DNA from: Sphingopyxis sp. PET50
Lineage (GTDB): Bacteria > Pseudomonadota > Alphaproteobacteria > Sphingomonadales > Sphingomonadaceae
Length of the DNA stretch: 64,000 bases
Assembly (NCBI RefSeq): GCF_025244705.1
Contig: NZ_CP104207.1
Span: 2,232,001 to 2,296,000, forward strand
Reading direction: 5' to 3'
Shown here one piece after another: positions 46,236-55,834 of this stretch (position 1 is its first letter; the number at the start of each line of letters is the position of its first letter). The notes under the pieces are model-generated. The model ran no database searches. It saw only the letters and a program-made list of their open reading frames with translations, and had not been told where the DNA came from. A program made the translations under genes and the position numbers.

Positions 46236-47011
46236 ATCCCCGCATACCATTCATAATCGATGCGGTCCTCCCAATAGCCGCCCTTGCCCGCGCCGACACC
46301 GTCGAGGCTGGCGACAGCTTCGATCCCGGTCAAATATTTGGCGTGCTTGTAGCCCAATTGCCGCTCGATCCGCAGGCGCAGCGGGGCGCCATTGGCGATC
46401 GGGAGCAGTTCGCGATTGAGCGCCCAGGCGAGGATCGTCTGCGGGTGCAGCGCGTCGATCAGGTCGCAGCTTTCATAATAGAGCACGTCGCCGATGCGGT
46501 CGGCGCAGCGAAAGACGATATAGCGCGCGCGATCCTTGAGGCCCGCCGCCGCGAGGATGCGGCGCAATTGCACCCCGGTCCATTCGCCGATCGCGCTCCA
46601 CCCCTCGACGCAGTCGTGGCGCGTGATCTGGGTGCGCTGCGGCATCGCGCGGATGTCGGCCATCGACAGCGATAGCGGCCTGGTCACGAGGCCCGTCACC
46701 GCGACGCGCCAGTCGGCGAAGCCGGCCGCGGCGTGCGCAGCATAATCGGCACCCTCGGGCAGCTTCGTGCCGTTCGAACGAAACACCGGCGACAGGTCGG
46801 TGCGGCCGAATTCGCGCGCCAGCGCGTCGCGGTCGGTCAGCGCGCGCTGGCTCGCCCGGTGCATCTCCTCGCCCATCGACAATATCTTGCGCGTCAGCGG
46901 CGCCTCGTTGATCGCATCGCAGCCGGCCAGCAGCGGCAGGGTGCCCGCCGCCGCGACCAGCCCGCCCGCCCGCGCGATCAGCTGGCGCCGGGGGAGAATG
47001 ATGCCGCTCAT
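46232..47011 (-). CDS. Sulfite-oxidase-family molybdopterin oxidoreductase
   Basis: This 259-residue exported protein starts with a Tat-like/lipoprotein-like leader (LPRRQLIARAGGLVAAAGTLPLLAGCDA). The molybdopterin domain has the Cys ligand in ITRHDCVEGWSAIGEWTGVQL, close to MsrP/YedY. The ATG overlaps the stop of the cytochrome b gene (ATGA). MsrP repairs oxidised methionine in periplasmic proteins with a haem partner (MsrQ); here the partner is a cytochrome b561-type protein, not MsrQ, so the substrate is uncertain. Confidence 0.85.
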   Translation of the reverse strand: MSGIILPRRQLIARAGGLVAAAGTLPLLAGCDAINEAPLTRKILSMGEEMHRASQRALTDRDALAREFGRTDLSPVFRSNGTKLPEGADYAAHAAAGFADWRVAVTGLVTRPLSLSMADIRAMPQRTQITRHDCVEGWSAIGEWTGVQLRRILAAAGLKDRARYIVFRCADRIGDVLYYESCDLIDALHPQTILAWALNRELLPIANGAPLRLRIERQLGYKHAKYLTGIEAVASLDGVGAGKGGYWEDRIDYEWYAGI

Positions 47012-47876
47012 TGCGCCTTCTCCGGCGGCAGTTTGAACCAGCCGGTAACCATCGAGCGGATCTCGTTCACCGGCCCGGCGAGCAGCACCATCGCGACATG
47101 GACGAAGAAGAAAGCGACGAGCAGCCAGGTGGTGATGAAATGGATCGACCGCGCCGACTGGCGCCCCCCGAACAGGTCGAGCAGCCACGGCCAGGCCGCG
47201 TTCATGCCCGGCGACATCGCGAGGCCGGTGAAGATCATCAGTGGCAGCATCACGAAGATCACCGCGATATAGGACAGCTTTTGCAATATACTGTAGCGCG
47301 CCGCCGCCTCGCCCCGGGGGAAACGCAACCGCGCGTGATCGCAGATGTCATGCCAGATATGGCGCGGCGACCATTCGGCCCGCCGGACATGCAGATCCTT
47401 GCGCAAATGCCCGCCAAACGCGGTCCACAACATGTAGAGCGTCAGCCCGATCGCCAGCACCCAGGCGAAAAGCAGGTGCCAGCGCCGCCCGTCGGCGAGG
47501 CTGTAGCTGGTCGGGATCGTCGCCCAGCCGGGAAAGGCCCAGGTCTGCTCGACCCCTTGCGCATCGGTCCAGCGGCCAAGCAGCCCGGTGGTCTCGATCC
47601 GCGTCTCGCCGATCCGCACGAAACCCATCGTCGGCGTCGCGCCGATCGCGAACCAGGCATGGTCGGGGTTGGCGCCATATTGTCCCCAATAGAGGCGCGG
47701 GTGGGCGTTGAAGATCATCAGCCCGCTCATCAGCATGACAAGCAGGGTGACCGCATTGAGCCAGTGCCAGATGCGCGTGGGCAGCCGGTGGCGATAGACG
47801 CGCGCCGCAGCGGCTCCGGCGCGATGGCGGGCGGCGGCGGGCCGGACGGAGCGGCGGGAGGGTCAGGCTCGGCCAT
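47008..47876 (-). CDS. Cytochrome b561-type membrane protein, frameshifted as read
   Basis: The protein carries four or five membrane helices and the haem-b histidines typical of this group (VYRHRLPTRIWHWLNAVTLL, then WHLLFAWVLAIGLTLYMLW, QKLSYIAVIFVMLPLMIFTG and SIHFITTWLLVAFFFVHVAM). The frame breaks at 47807-47814: the start MAEPDPPAAPSG to PEP is in one frame and the first helix in another. Removing two bases restores GCCGGC and gives 288 residues. It would feed electrons from quinol to the coupled molybdopterin enzyme, which starts inside its stop codon. GGGAG precedes ATG 47876. Confidence 0.78.
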
Positions 47877-47906
47877 ATCTCCCATTCGCTCCGCCGCTTC
47901 TCCTGG

Positions 47907-49613
47907 TTACGCCGCGACCTCCGTCGCGAACTGCGCGCGATACTGGTTGCGCAAGGACACTTTGTCGATCTTTTCGCTGCCGAGCTTGGGCAGCGCCTCG
48001 TTCGACATCCATATCTTGCACGGCACCTTGTACGGCGCCAGCCGCTGGCTGAGGAAGCTGCACATATCCTCGCCGGTCACCGTGCTGCCGGGCTTGACCC
48101 AGATCACCGCGCCGACGACCTCGCCCAGCCGCTCGTCGGGCAGGCCGAACACCGCGCATTCGTTGACGTCGGCATGTTCGTAGATCGCCGCCTCGACCTC
48201 CTGGCAGCTGATATTCTCGCCGCCGCGGATGATGATGTCCTTCTTGCGGTCGACGATGAACAGATAGCCGTCCTCGTCAAGATAGCCGAGATCGCCCGAA
48301 CGGAAATAGCCATTGTCGAAGAAGGCCGCCTTGGTCGCGGCGGGATTGTTCCAATAGCCCTCGAAATTGCAGACCGAGCGGATGCACACCTCGCCGACCC
48401 CGCCCTGCGGCAGCGGCTCGCCATTGTCGTCGAGGATCGCGAGATCGACGAGCGGCTTCGACGCCGGACCGGTCGATAGCGGCTTGGCGACGTAATTTTC
48501 GTTGATGATGCCGCAGCCGACCGCATTGGTTTCGGTGAGGCCATAGCCGAGCAGCGGCTTGGCATCGCCCATTTCCTCCGAGAGGCGCTTCACATGCTCG
48601 GGCGGACGCGGGGCGCCGCCGCCGGCGTAGCTCTTGCACGTCGACAGGTCGTAATTCTTGCGGTTCGGATGGGTCAGGATCTCGTAGCTCATCAGCGGCA
48701 CGCCGACGAAATAATTGACCTGCTCGTCCTGGATCAGCCGCATCGCCTCCTCGGCGTTCCATTTGGGCATCAATACGAGTTTGCGACCCAGCGCGAAGCT
48801 TTGCAGGAACACCGGAATTTCGGCGGTGACGTGGAACAGCGGCGTGCAGACCAGAGTCGCGGGCTGGATGTCCGACATCAGCCCGTCCTCGGTCAGCAGA
48901 TGCACAATGCTCGCGGTCTGCGTCACATAGTTGAAGATCGCCTGACAGATCGCATGGTGCCGCGAATAGGCACCCTTCGACTGGCCGGTCGATCCCGAGG
49001 TGAAGAGGATCGTCGCCAGGTCCTCGCCGGTCAGCTGCGGCAGCACCGTGTCCGCGCTGCCGCCCGCCGCCGTGATCGGCACGATCGCCTCGTCGATGGG
49101 CTTGAGCAGATCGAGCGTGATCACCTTCGCGCCATGTTCGACTTCCTCGAGCCGCGCCGTGCGCTGCACGTCGGCGATCACCAGTTTCGTCTCGCTGTCC
49201 TCGATGCCGGCGGCGAGTTCGCCACCCTGCCACCAGCCGTTGAGCAACGTCGCGCAGCCGCCCGCGAGCAGCACGCCGATATAGGTCACGCACCAGGCAT
49301 TGGCGTTGCGCATCGCGATGCCGACGCGGTCGCCGCGCTGGACGCCATAACCCTCGATCAGCCCCGCCGCGACCCGGCGCGCCGCGGCATGGACCTGTTT
49401 GAAGCTCAGCCGCTCACCGCCCTCGACGAGGAAGGTGGCGTCGCCATGCTGCGCGGCAAAAAAGGCGACATAGTCGCCAAGATTGGTCGGCGCGTTGGTG
49501 ATGGCGGGCAGGTCGCGGCCAAAACGTTCGACCGTTCCGACCTGGATCGGGCCGCCCGGACCCGTGATCAGATTATAGGCGGCTTCCAGGCGCAAATCGA
49601 GCGCGGATGGCAT
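47907..49613 (-). CDS. AMP-dependent acyl-CoA ligase/synthetase
   Basis: This 568-residue ANL-superfamily enzyme adenylates a carboxylic acid and joins it to CoA. Motifs: ATILFTSGSTGQSKGAYSR, the LGYGLTETNAVGC loop, YFRSGDLGYLDEDGYLF and a C-terminal domain with the catalytic Lys in GSEKIDKVSLR. The chain length preference cannot be read. ATG 49613 has GAGGAGAG upstream; a nearer ATG is out of frame. It lies 30 bp upstream of the cytochrome b gene on the same strand. It is divergent from lgt. Confidence 0.87.
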   Translation of the reverse strand: MPSALDLRLEAAYNLITGPGGPIQVGTVERFGRDLPAITNAPTNLGDYVAFFAAQHGDATFLVEGGERLSFKQVHAAARRVAAGLIEGYGVQRGDRVGIAMRNANAWCVTYIGVLLAGGCATLLNGWWQGGELAAGIEDSETKLVIADVQRTARLEEVEHGAKVITLDLLKPIDEAIVPITAAGGSADTVLPQLTGEDLATILFTSGSTGQSKGAYSRHHAICQAIFNYVTQTASIVHLLTEDGLMSDIQPATLVCTPLFHVTAEIPVFLQSFALGRKLVLMPKWNAEEAMRLIQDEQVNYFVGVPLMSYEILTHPNRKNYDLSTCKSYAGGGAPRPPEHVKRLSEEMGDAKPLLGYGLTETNAVGCGIINENYVAKPLSTGPASKPLVDLAILDDNGEPLPQGGVGEVCIRSVCNFEGYWNNPAATKAAFFDNGYFRSGDLGYLDEDGYLFIVDRKKDIIIRGGENISCQEVEAAIYEHADVNECAVFGLPDERLGEVVGAVIWVKPGSTVTGEDMCSFLSQRLAPYKVPCKIWMSNEALPKLGSEKIDKVSLRNQYRAQFATEVAA

Positions 49614-49690
49614 CGGGCATCTCTCCTCTTGGTCTCGCTCGCCATACCCCTTATGGGGAGGCCTCTCCTGGGGAAGGACAGCGCGACTAT

Positions 49691-50573
49691 ATGTTTCTTT
49701 TTGCAACCTTAGCCGAAGCAACGCAATATCTTAACTTTCAGGATATGATGGGCGAGAATAGCGAAGTCGCGTTCAGCGTCTTCGGCTGGCCGATCCGCTG
49801 GTATGCGCTGGCTTATCTCGCGGGCATCTTCCTCGGCTATTGGTATCTGCTGAAACTCATCGCCCAGCCCGGCGCCCCGATGGCGCGCCGCCATGCCGAC
49901 GACATGATCTTCTATGCGATGCTCGGCATCATCCTCGGCGGCTAAGCTCGGCTATGTGCTCTTCTACAACCTCGAATCCTATATCGCGAAGCCGGTGACG
50001 ATCCTGAAACTGTGGGATGGCGGCATGTCGCTGCACGGCGGCGTCATCGGGGTGCTGATCGCGATCTGGTATGTGACGCGCAAGGAAAAGCTCAGTTTCC
50101 TGCGTTTCTGCGACTATATCGCCTGCACCATCCCCTTCGGCCTGTTCCTCGGCCGCATCGCCAATTTCGTGAACGGCGAATTGTGGGGCCGCGTGACCAC
50201 CGTGCCGTGGGCGATCGTCTTCCCCGGCGAGGCCAGCCCGCTGCCGCGCCACCCGAGCCAGCTCTACGAAGCCGGGCTCGAAGGGCTGCTGATGATGGCG
50301 ATCCTGGCCTTCCTCTTCTGGCGCACCGACGCGCGCTACAAGCCCGGCTTCCTCGTCGGCATGGCGTCGATCATCTACGGCCTCAGCCGCTTCGCGGTCG
50401 AATTCGTCCGCGAACCCGACAGCCAGCGCATGGAGGTCGTCGTCAAGACCGGCCTGTCGATGGGCCAGTGGCTGACCGTGCCGATGATCGTCATCGGCAT
50501 CTGGCTCGTCGCCACCGCCAAGGCGCGCCGCCAGCGCGTCGAGCCGATCGCGGGGCCCGACAGCGTTGCCTGA
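49691..50573 (+). CDS. lgt: Prolipoprotein diacylglyceryl transferase, frameshifted as read
   Basis: Lgt adds diacylglycerol to the lipobox Cys of prolipoproteins in the inner membrane. Diagnostic parts are IRWYALAYLAGIFLGYWYL, MSLHGGVIGVLIAIWY (essential His) and GRIANFVNGELWGR. An in-frame TAA at 49943 stops the first half, and the rest is one base out of frame. Restoring GCCGGC at 49941-49947 gives ILGGRLGYVLFYN, exactly the family sequence, and 293 residues. lgt is essential in most Gram-negatives, so this is probably a sequence error. GGGGAAGGA supports ATG 49691; the next gene begins inside its stop. Confidence 0.9.
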
Positions 50574-51606
50574 GACCGGGCCGCTGGCCGACCTCTGGAC
50601 GAACGGCCCGGTCAGCATCGCCGCCTATATGGCGGCCGCCAACGCGCATTATTATGCGACGCGCGATCCGCTCGGCGCTGCCGGCGATTTCACCACCGCG
50701 CCCGAGATCAGCCAGATGTTCGGCGAACTGATCGGTATCTGGTGCGCCGACCTGTGGGACCGCGCCGGGCGTCCCGCCTTCCGCTATGTGGAGCTCGGCC
50801 CCGGCCGCGGGACGCTCGCCGCCGATGCGCTGCGCGCGATGCGGCGCTTCGGTTGCAACCCCGTTAGCGTGGAATTGGTCGAGACCAGCCCCGCGTTGCG
50901 CGCGGCGCAATCGGCGCGCGTGCCCGAAGCCGCGCACCACGACGACATCGAAAGCCTGCCCGGCGGCGCCGCGCTGCTTATCGTCGCCAATGAATTTTTC
51001 GACGCCTTGCCGATCCGCCAGCTCGTCGCAACGCCCGAGGGATGGCGCGAACGCATGGTGGCGCGGGACGGCGCGCGGCTGGTCACGCTCCATGCCGATA
51101 CGCCAGTCGACGACGATATCCCGCCTCCGCTCCGCGCGCAGCCGCCGGGTGCAACCGTCGAGACCAGCCCTGCCTCGATCGCCGTCATGCACGGCTGCGC
51201 GCTGCGCATCGCGCGCTGCGGCGGCGCGATGCTGGCGATTGACTATGGCTATCGCGGACCCGCCGCGGGCGACACGCTGCAGGCGGTCTCGAACCATCGC
51301 TACGCCGATCCCTTCGAGCGGGCGGGCGAGGTCGACCTGACCGCGCATGTCGACTTCGCCGCGCTCGGCGAGGCGGCGCGCCGCGGCGGCCTCTCCACGC
51401 TCGGCCCGGTCGGACAGGGGCTGTGGCTCCAGCGGCTCGGCATCGACGCGCGGCTGCAATCGCTGATCGCAGCATCGCCGGGCCGCGCCGGGGAACTCGA
51501 AGGGCAGCGGCACCGCCTCGTCGAAGCGGGCGAGATGGGCGAACTGTTCCAGATTCTCGCCGCCCATGCCCCGAACTGGCCGCAACCCGCGGGATTTGCC
51601 GCATGA
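50566..51606 (+). CDS. MidA/NDUFAF7-type SAM-dependent methyltransferase
   Basis: This 346-residue protein belongs to the DUF185 (MidA) methyltransferase family. Motifs: YYATRDPLGAAGDFTTAPEI at the N-terminus, the SAM loop VELGPGRGTLAADALRAM, and IVANEFFDALPIRQLV. The mitochondrial homologue methylates an arginine of a complex I subunit, so a similar role is possible. It starts with TTG at 50566, 8 bases inside lgt, so translation is coupled to lgt. Its stop overlaps the next ATG (ATGA). Confidence 0.88.
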   Translation: MPETGPLADLWTNGPVSIAAYMAAANAHYYATRDPLGAAGDFTTAPEISQMFGELIGIWCADLWDRAGRPAFRYVELGPGRGTLAADALRAMRRFGCNPVSVELVETSPALRAAQSARVPEAAHHDDIESLPGGAALLIVANEFFDALPIRQLVATPEGWRERMVARDGARLVTLHADTPVDDDIPPPLRAQPPGATVETSPASIAVMHGCALRIARCGGAMLAIDYGYRGPAAGDTLQAVSNHRYADPFERAGEVDLTAHVDFAALGEAARRGGLSTLGPVGQGLWLQRLGIDARLQSLIAASPGRAGELEGQRHRLVEAGEMGELFQILAAHAPNWPQPAGFAA

Positions 51607-52121
51607 CCGCCCTTACCGCCGCAACGCTTGCCGATGCCGACGTGCTGTCGGGCTTCGCCAATGCCGCCTTCACCGCGACGTTCGGCCATATCTACGACCC
51701 CGCCGACCTCGCGCTCTTCCTCTCGACCTGGAATCCGCCGGACAAGCTGCGCGCGCAGATCGAAAATCCCGACTGGGCGATCCGGCTGGCGCGCGACGCG
51801 GCCGGCAACATCATCGGCTATGCCAAGATGGGCCCGCTCGATTTCGAGCTGCCGCCCGGACAGCCGACCGACGATGCGGTCGAACTTCACCAGATCTATC
51901 TCGCCGACGCCGCCAAGGGCACCGGTGTCGCAACCGCGCTGATGGACTGGGGCATCGGCTGGGCGCGCGAGCGCGCCTCGATCCTCTACCTCAGCGTGTT
52001 CACCGAAAACGCCCGCGCCCAGGCGTTGTACCGCCGCTATGGCTTCTACGACGTCGGCCGCAACGCCTTTCGCGTCGGCAACCATATCGACGAAGACCGT
52101 TTCTTCCGGCTCGACCTGTGA
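51603..52121 (+). CDS. GNAT-family N-acetyltransferase
   Basis: This 172-residue protein has the GNAT acetyl-CoA site in ELHQIYLADAAKGTGVATAL (Q/RxxGxG/A type) and the C-terminal NARAQALYRRYGFYDVGRNA. It acetylates an unknown amine. Its ATG overlaps the methyltransferase stop, and the pgeF start (GTG) overlaps its own stop, so it is part of the lgt-pgeF coupled set. Confidence 0.88.
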   Translation: MTALTAATLADADVLSGFANAAFTATFGHIYDPADLALFLSTWNPPDKLRAQIENPDWAIRLARDAAGNIIGYAKMGPLDFELPPGQPTDDAVELHQIYLADAAKGTGVATALMDWGIGWARERASILYLSVFTENARAQALYRRYGFYDVGRNAFRVGNHIDEDRFFRLDL

Positions 52122-52879
52122 CCGCGCCGTTCGTCTCGTCCGGCGCGCTCGCGGGCGTTCCCCACGGCTTCTTCGGCCGTCGCGGCGGGGTGTCGAGCGG
52201 CGCGCTCGTCTCGCTCAATTGCGGTCTCGGTTCGGGCGACGATCCCGCGCTGATCGCCGAGAATCGCCGCCGCGTCGCCGACGCGGTGCTGCCGGGTGCG
52301 ACGCTGGCCGGTCTCTACCAGGTCCACGGCAACCGCTGCGTGATCATCGACCACGGCAGCGACCCGACCGCCCGCCCCGAGGCCGACGCGCTCGCCACCC
52401 GCACCCCCGGCATCCTGCTCGGCATCCTCACCGCCGACTGCGTCCCCGTCCTGTTCGCCGACCGCGAGGCCGGCGTCGTCGGCGCGGCCCATGCCGGCTG
52501 GAAAGGCGCGATCGCCGGGGTCACCGACGCGACGCTCGCCGCGATGGAAACTATCGGCGCGCGGCGTGCCGATATCGTGGCCGCGATCGGCCCGTGCATC
52601 GGCCGCGCCTCCTATGAGGTCGACGACGGCTTCGTTTCGCGCTTCCTCGCCGACGATCCCGCCAACGAACGCTTCTTCGCCGCGGGCAAGCCCGGCCATG
52701 CGATGTTCGACATCGCCGCCTATGTCGCCGCGCGCCTCGCCGCCGCCGGCGTCGCGCGAATTGCCATCGGGGGACAGGACACCTATGCCGAGGCGGAGGA
52801 TTATTTCAGCTATCGCCGCGCCTGCCATAGAGCCGAGAACAGCTATGGCCGCCAACTGTCGGTGATCGGACTGACCTGA
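52118..52879 (+). CDS. pgeF: Peptidoglycan editing factor PgeF (YfiH/laccase-domain)
   Basis: This 253-residue protein has the Cys/His zinc-site motifs of the YfiH family: GLYQVHGNRC, LTADCVPVLF and AAHAGWKGAI. In E. coli the protein cuts wrongly made serine-containing muropeptide precursors; relatives act on purine nucleosides or phenols. It starts with GTG at 52118 in the overlap GTGA with the GNAT gene. It ends the lgt-midA-GNAT-pgeF set; lgt and pgeF are both envelope functions. Confidence 0.92.
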   Translation: MTAPFVSSGALAGVPHGFFGRRGGVSSGALVSLNCGLGSGDDPALIAENRRRVADAVLPGATLAGLYQVHGNRCVIIDHGSDPTARPEADALATRTPGILLGILTADCVPVLFADREAGVVGAAHAGWKGAIAGVTDATLAAMETIGARRADIVAAIGPCIGRASYEVDDGFVSRFLADDPANERFFAAGKPGHAMFDIAAYVAARLAAAGVARIAIGGQDTYAEAEDYFSYRRACHRAENSYGRQLSVIGLT

Positions 52880-52906
52880 CCAGGCCGACCGGGGGAGAAT
52901 CGGGGA

Positions 52907-54346
52907 ATGAGTCGCACGCGCCTGCTGGGGCTGATCGGCGGTCTGCTTGTCTTCATCGTCATGCTGGTCCTGCCTGCGCCCACTGGCATGGAAGTCACGG
53001 CATGGCGGGTGGCCGCCCTGACCCTGTTGATGGCGGTGTGGTGGATGACGGAGGCGATGCCGCTGACCGTGACGGCGCTCCTCCCCTTCCTGCTCGTCCC
53101 GACCTTCGGCGTGATGGACGCCAATGCCATCGCCAGCGAATATTATTCGCCGATCCTGTTCCTGATCCTCGGCGGCGCCTTTCTGGCCCTGACCATCGAG
53201 CGCGTCGGACTGCATCGGCGCGTCGCGCTCGCGCTGCTGAAGCTCGCGCCGCCCACGGCGACCGGCCTGCTCTTCGCCTTCATGGCGGCGACGGCCGCCA
53301 TCGGCTTGCTCGTGTCCAACACCTCGACCGCGCTGATCATGATCCCGATCGCGCTCGCGGTGATCGAGGCTGCCGGAATCCGCGAAGACGAAACCGAAGG
53401 ATTTGCCGGAGCGGTCATCATGGGCACGGCCTTTGGCGCGACGATCAGCGGGTTCGGTACGCTGGTTGCGACGCCGACCAATGCGATCGCCGCCGGGCTG
53501 ATCGAAAAATCGCTGGGCGTGCATATCTCGTTCCTCGACTGGCTGGTCTTCGGCCTACCGGTGGTGATCCTGAGCGTGCCGATCGCGACCCTTGTGCTGG
53601 CGCGCGTCCAGCGGCTGAAGGATCATCCCTTCGACGCCGTGGCGGCGGCATCGGCGCTGGGCGAGGTCGCGGCATGGAGCATCGCCGAGCGGCGCGTGGT
53701 CCCGATCGCGATATTGGTGGTCGCGGCATGGATTGCGCAGCCGCTTCTCGCTCCTCTATTCCCCAAGGGCGCCCTGACCGACGGCACCATCGCCATCGCG
53801 GGCAGCCTGTTGCTGTTCGTCGTCCCCGACGGCACCGGCCGCCCGCTGCTGGTCTGGAAAGAAGCCGACAAGGCGCCATGGGGCGTCATCATGCTGTTCG
53901 GCGGCGGCTTGGCACTCGCCGCCGCGATGACCGAAAGCGGTCTTGCCGCCTGGCTCGGCACCGTACTCGCCCCGCTCGGCAGCATGCCTGCGATCCTGCT
54001 CGCGCTCATCATCGTCGGTTTGACCATCCTGGTCACCGAATTTGCCAGCAATGTCGCAACCGCCAGCGGCATCATGCCGGTGCTGACCGCCCTGATCGCG
54101 GCGACGGGCGCCGATCCGATCCTGCTCGCCCTGCCCGTCGCCATGGCGGCAAGCTGGGGCTTCATGTTGCCATCAGGCACCGGGCCCAACGCGCTGGCCT
54201 GGTCGACGGGGCATATTGCGCTCCCCCGCATGCTCAAGGCGGGCCTGATTCTCGACATCATCGGCGCGCCGCTACTCGTCGGGGTCATCTGGGTGATCGC
54301 GATGCTGGGGGTGACGCTGCGGGGAAATCGCGATAGTGTCGTTTGA
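52907..54346 (+). CDS. SLC13/DASS family carboxylate transporter
   Basis: This 479-residue carrier has 11-12 membrane helices and both SNT-type motifs of the DASS family: SNTSTALIMIPIAL and EFASNVATASGIMP. Members import dicarboxylates, citrate or sulfate with sodium. The substrate cannot be told. GGGGGAGAA precedes ATG 52907, 27 bp after pgeF. Confidence 0.87.
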   Translation: MSRTRLLGLIGGLLVFIVMLVLPAPTGMEVTAWRVAALTLLMAVWWMTEAMPLTVTALLPFLLVPTFGVMDANAIASEYYSPILFLILGGAFLALTIERVGLHRRVALALLKLAPPTATGLLFAFMAATAAIGLLVSNTSTALIMIPIALAVIEAAGIREDETEGFAGAVIMGTAFGATISGFGTLVATPTNAIAAGLIEKSLGVHISFLDWLVFGLPVVILSVPIATLVLARVQRLKDHPFDAVAAASALGEVAAWSIAERRVVPIAILVVAAWIAQPLLAPLFPKGALTDGTIAIAGSLLLFVVPDGTGRPLLVWKEADKAPWGVIMLFGGGLALAAAMTESGLAAWLGTVLAPLGSMPAILLALIIVGLTILVTEFASNVATASGIMPVLTALIAATGADPILLALPVAMAASWGFMLPSGTGPNALAWSTGHIALPRMLKAGLILDIIGAPLLVGVIWVIAMLGVTLRGNRDSVV

Positions 54347-54372
54347 AACTATATTGCGCAGGAGTCTTTCGC

Positions 54373-55698
54373 ATGCCCCCCATCGACAACAGCGACCTCA
54401 CCGGCACCACGCCGCGCCGCGCGCCCAAGAAGGACGTCACCGAAATCGGCGGGCGCACCCTGTCGCCCTCGACCCTGATGATGGGTTATGGCTATGATCC
54501 GATGCTGTCCGAAGGCTCGCTGAAGCCGCCGGTCTTCCTGACCTCGACCTTCGCCTTCGAAAGCGCCGCCGCGGGCAAGCGCCATTTCGAGGGCATCACC
54601 GGCAAGCGCCCCGGCGGCGCCGACGGCCTCGTCTATTCGCGCTTCAACGGCCCGAACCAGGAAATTCTCGAAGCCCGGCTCGGCGTCTGGGAAAAGGCCG
54701 AGGATGCGCTCGTCTTCTCGTCGGGCATGTCGGCGATCGCCACGCTGCTGCTCGCGCATGTCAGCATGAACGACGTCATCGTCCATTCGGGCCCGCTCTA
54801 CGCCGCGACCGAGACGCTGATCGCGCGCATATTGTCGCGCTTCGGCGCCACTTATGTCGATTTCCCCGCCGAAGCCTCGCGCGCGGAAATGGACGCGATC
54901 TTGGCGCGCGCCAAGGAGATGGCGGCGGCGCAGGGCGGCAAGGTCGCGATGGTCTATCTCGAAAGCCCGGCGAACCCGACCAACGCGCTCGTCGATGTGG
55001 AAGCGATGCGCGCCGCGACCGGCGCCGCCTTTGCCGAAGGCGCGCGGCCGCCGATCGCGATCGACAACACCTTCCTCGGCCCGCTCTGGTCGAAACCGCT
55101 CGCGCACGGCGCCGACATCACCCTCTACAGCCTCACCAAATATGCCGGCGGCCACAGCGATCTCGTCGCGGGCGGCGTGGTCGGCTCGAAGCATTGGCTC
55201 GCCCCCATTCGCATGATGCGCAACACCATCGGCACGATCTGCGACCCCAACACCGCGTGGATGCTGCTGCGCAGCCTCGAAACGATCGAACTGCGCATGA
55301 GCCGCGCGGGCGAAAATGCCGAAAAGGTCTGTGCCTTTCTCCGCGATCATCCCAAGGTCGAAGGCCTCGGCTATCTCGGTTTCCTGCCCGAAGGATCGCA
55401 GAAGGATATTTTCGCGCGCCACTGCACCGGCGCCGGATCGACCTTCTCGCTGTTCATCAGGGGCGGCGAAGAGGAAAGCTTCCGCTTCCTCGACGCGCTC
55501 AAGATCGCCAAGCTCGCGGTCAGTCTCGGCGGCACCGAGACGCTCGCGAGCCACCCCGCCGCGATGACGCATCTGTCGGTCCCCGACGAACGCAAGAAAG
55601 CGTTGGGCATCACCGACAATCTGGTGCGCGTGTCGATCGGCATCGAGGACGCCGACGACCTGATCGCCGATTTCGCGCAGGCGCTGGACGCGGTCTGA
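54373..55698 (+). CDS. Cystathionine gamma-synthase/methionine gamma-lyase family PLP enzyme
   Basis: This 441-residue enzyme has the family's PLP lysine in LYSLTKYAGGHSDLVAGGV and the YSRFNGPNQEILE and FSSGMSAIATLLLA segments. Members make cystathionine, split it, or release methanethiol from methionine; sequence features here do not decide which. A longer N-terminal extension (about 40 residues) precedes the core. GGAG precedes ATG 54373; the in-frame TTG at 54343 lies within the transporter gene's end. Confidence 0.85.
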   Translation: MPPIDNSDLTGTTPRRAPKKDVTEIGGRTLSPSTLMMGYGYDPMLSEGSLKPPVFLTSTFAFESAAAGKRHFEGITGKRPGGADGLVYSRFNGPNQEILEARLGVWEKAEDALVFSSGMSAIATLLLAHVSMNDVIVHSGPLYAATETLIARILSRFGATYVDFPAEASRAEMDAILARAKEMAAAQGGKVAMVYLESPANPTNALVDVEAMRAATGAAFAEGARPPIAIDNTFLGPLWSKPLAHGADITLYSLTKYAGGHSDLVAGGVVGSKHWLAPIRMMRNTIGTICDPNTAWMLLRSLETIELRMSRAGENAEKVCAFLRDHPKVEGLGYLGFLPEGSQKDIFARHCTGAGSTFSLFIRGGEEESFRFLDALKIAKLAVSLGGTETLASHPAAMTHLSVPDERKKALGITDNLVRVSIGIEDADDLIADFAQALDAV

Positions 55699-55704
55699 TA
55701 GCTA

Positions 55705-55831
55705 CGCCCTCCCCTTCAGGGGAGGGCAGCGAGACTTGGGAACTTGTTCCCTAGTCGCAGCGGGTGGGGGCCAGCGGCCTCGCGCAACTCCGCTCCCCCC
55801 ACCCCAACCCCCTCCCCTGAAGGGGAGGGGC
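55705..55831. repeat. Compound inverted repeat with covarying inner hairpin, copy 1
   Basis: The outer arms GCCCTCCCCTTCAGGGGAGG and CCCTCCCCTGAAGGGGAGGG enclose GACTTGGGAACTTGTTCCC followed by TAGTCGCAGCGGG. The inner hairpin is GACT-T-GGGAAC-TT-GTTCCC-T-AGTC. A copy at 60.4 kb has ACGAAC/GTTCGT in the same place. It lies between the convergent PLP gene and HAD gene. Confidence 0.75.
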
Positions 55832-55834
55832 TCT

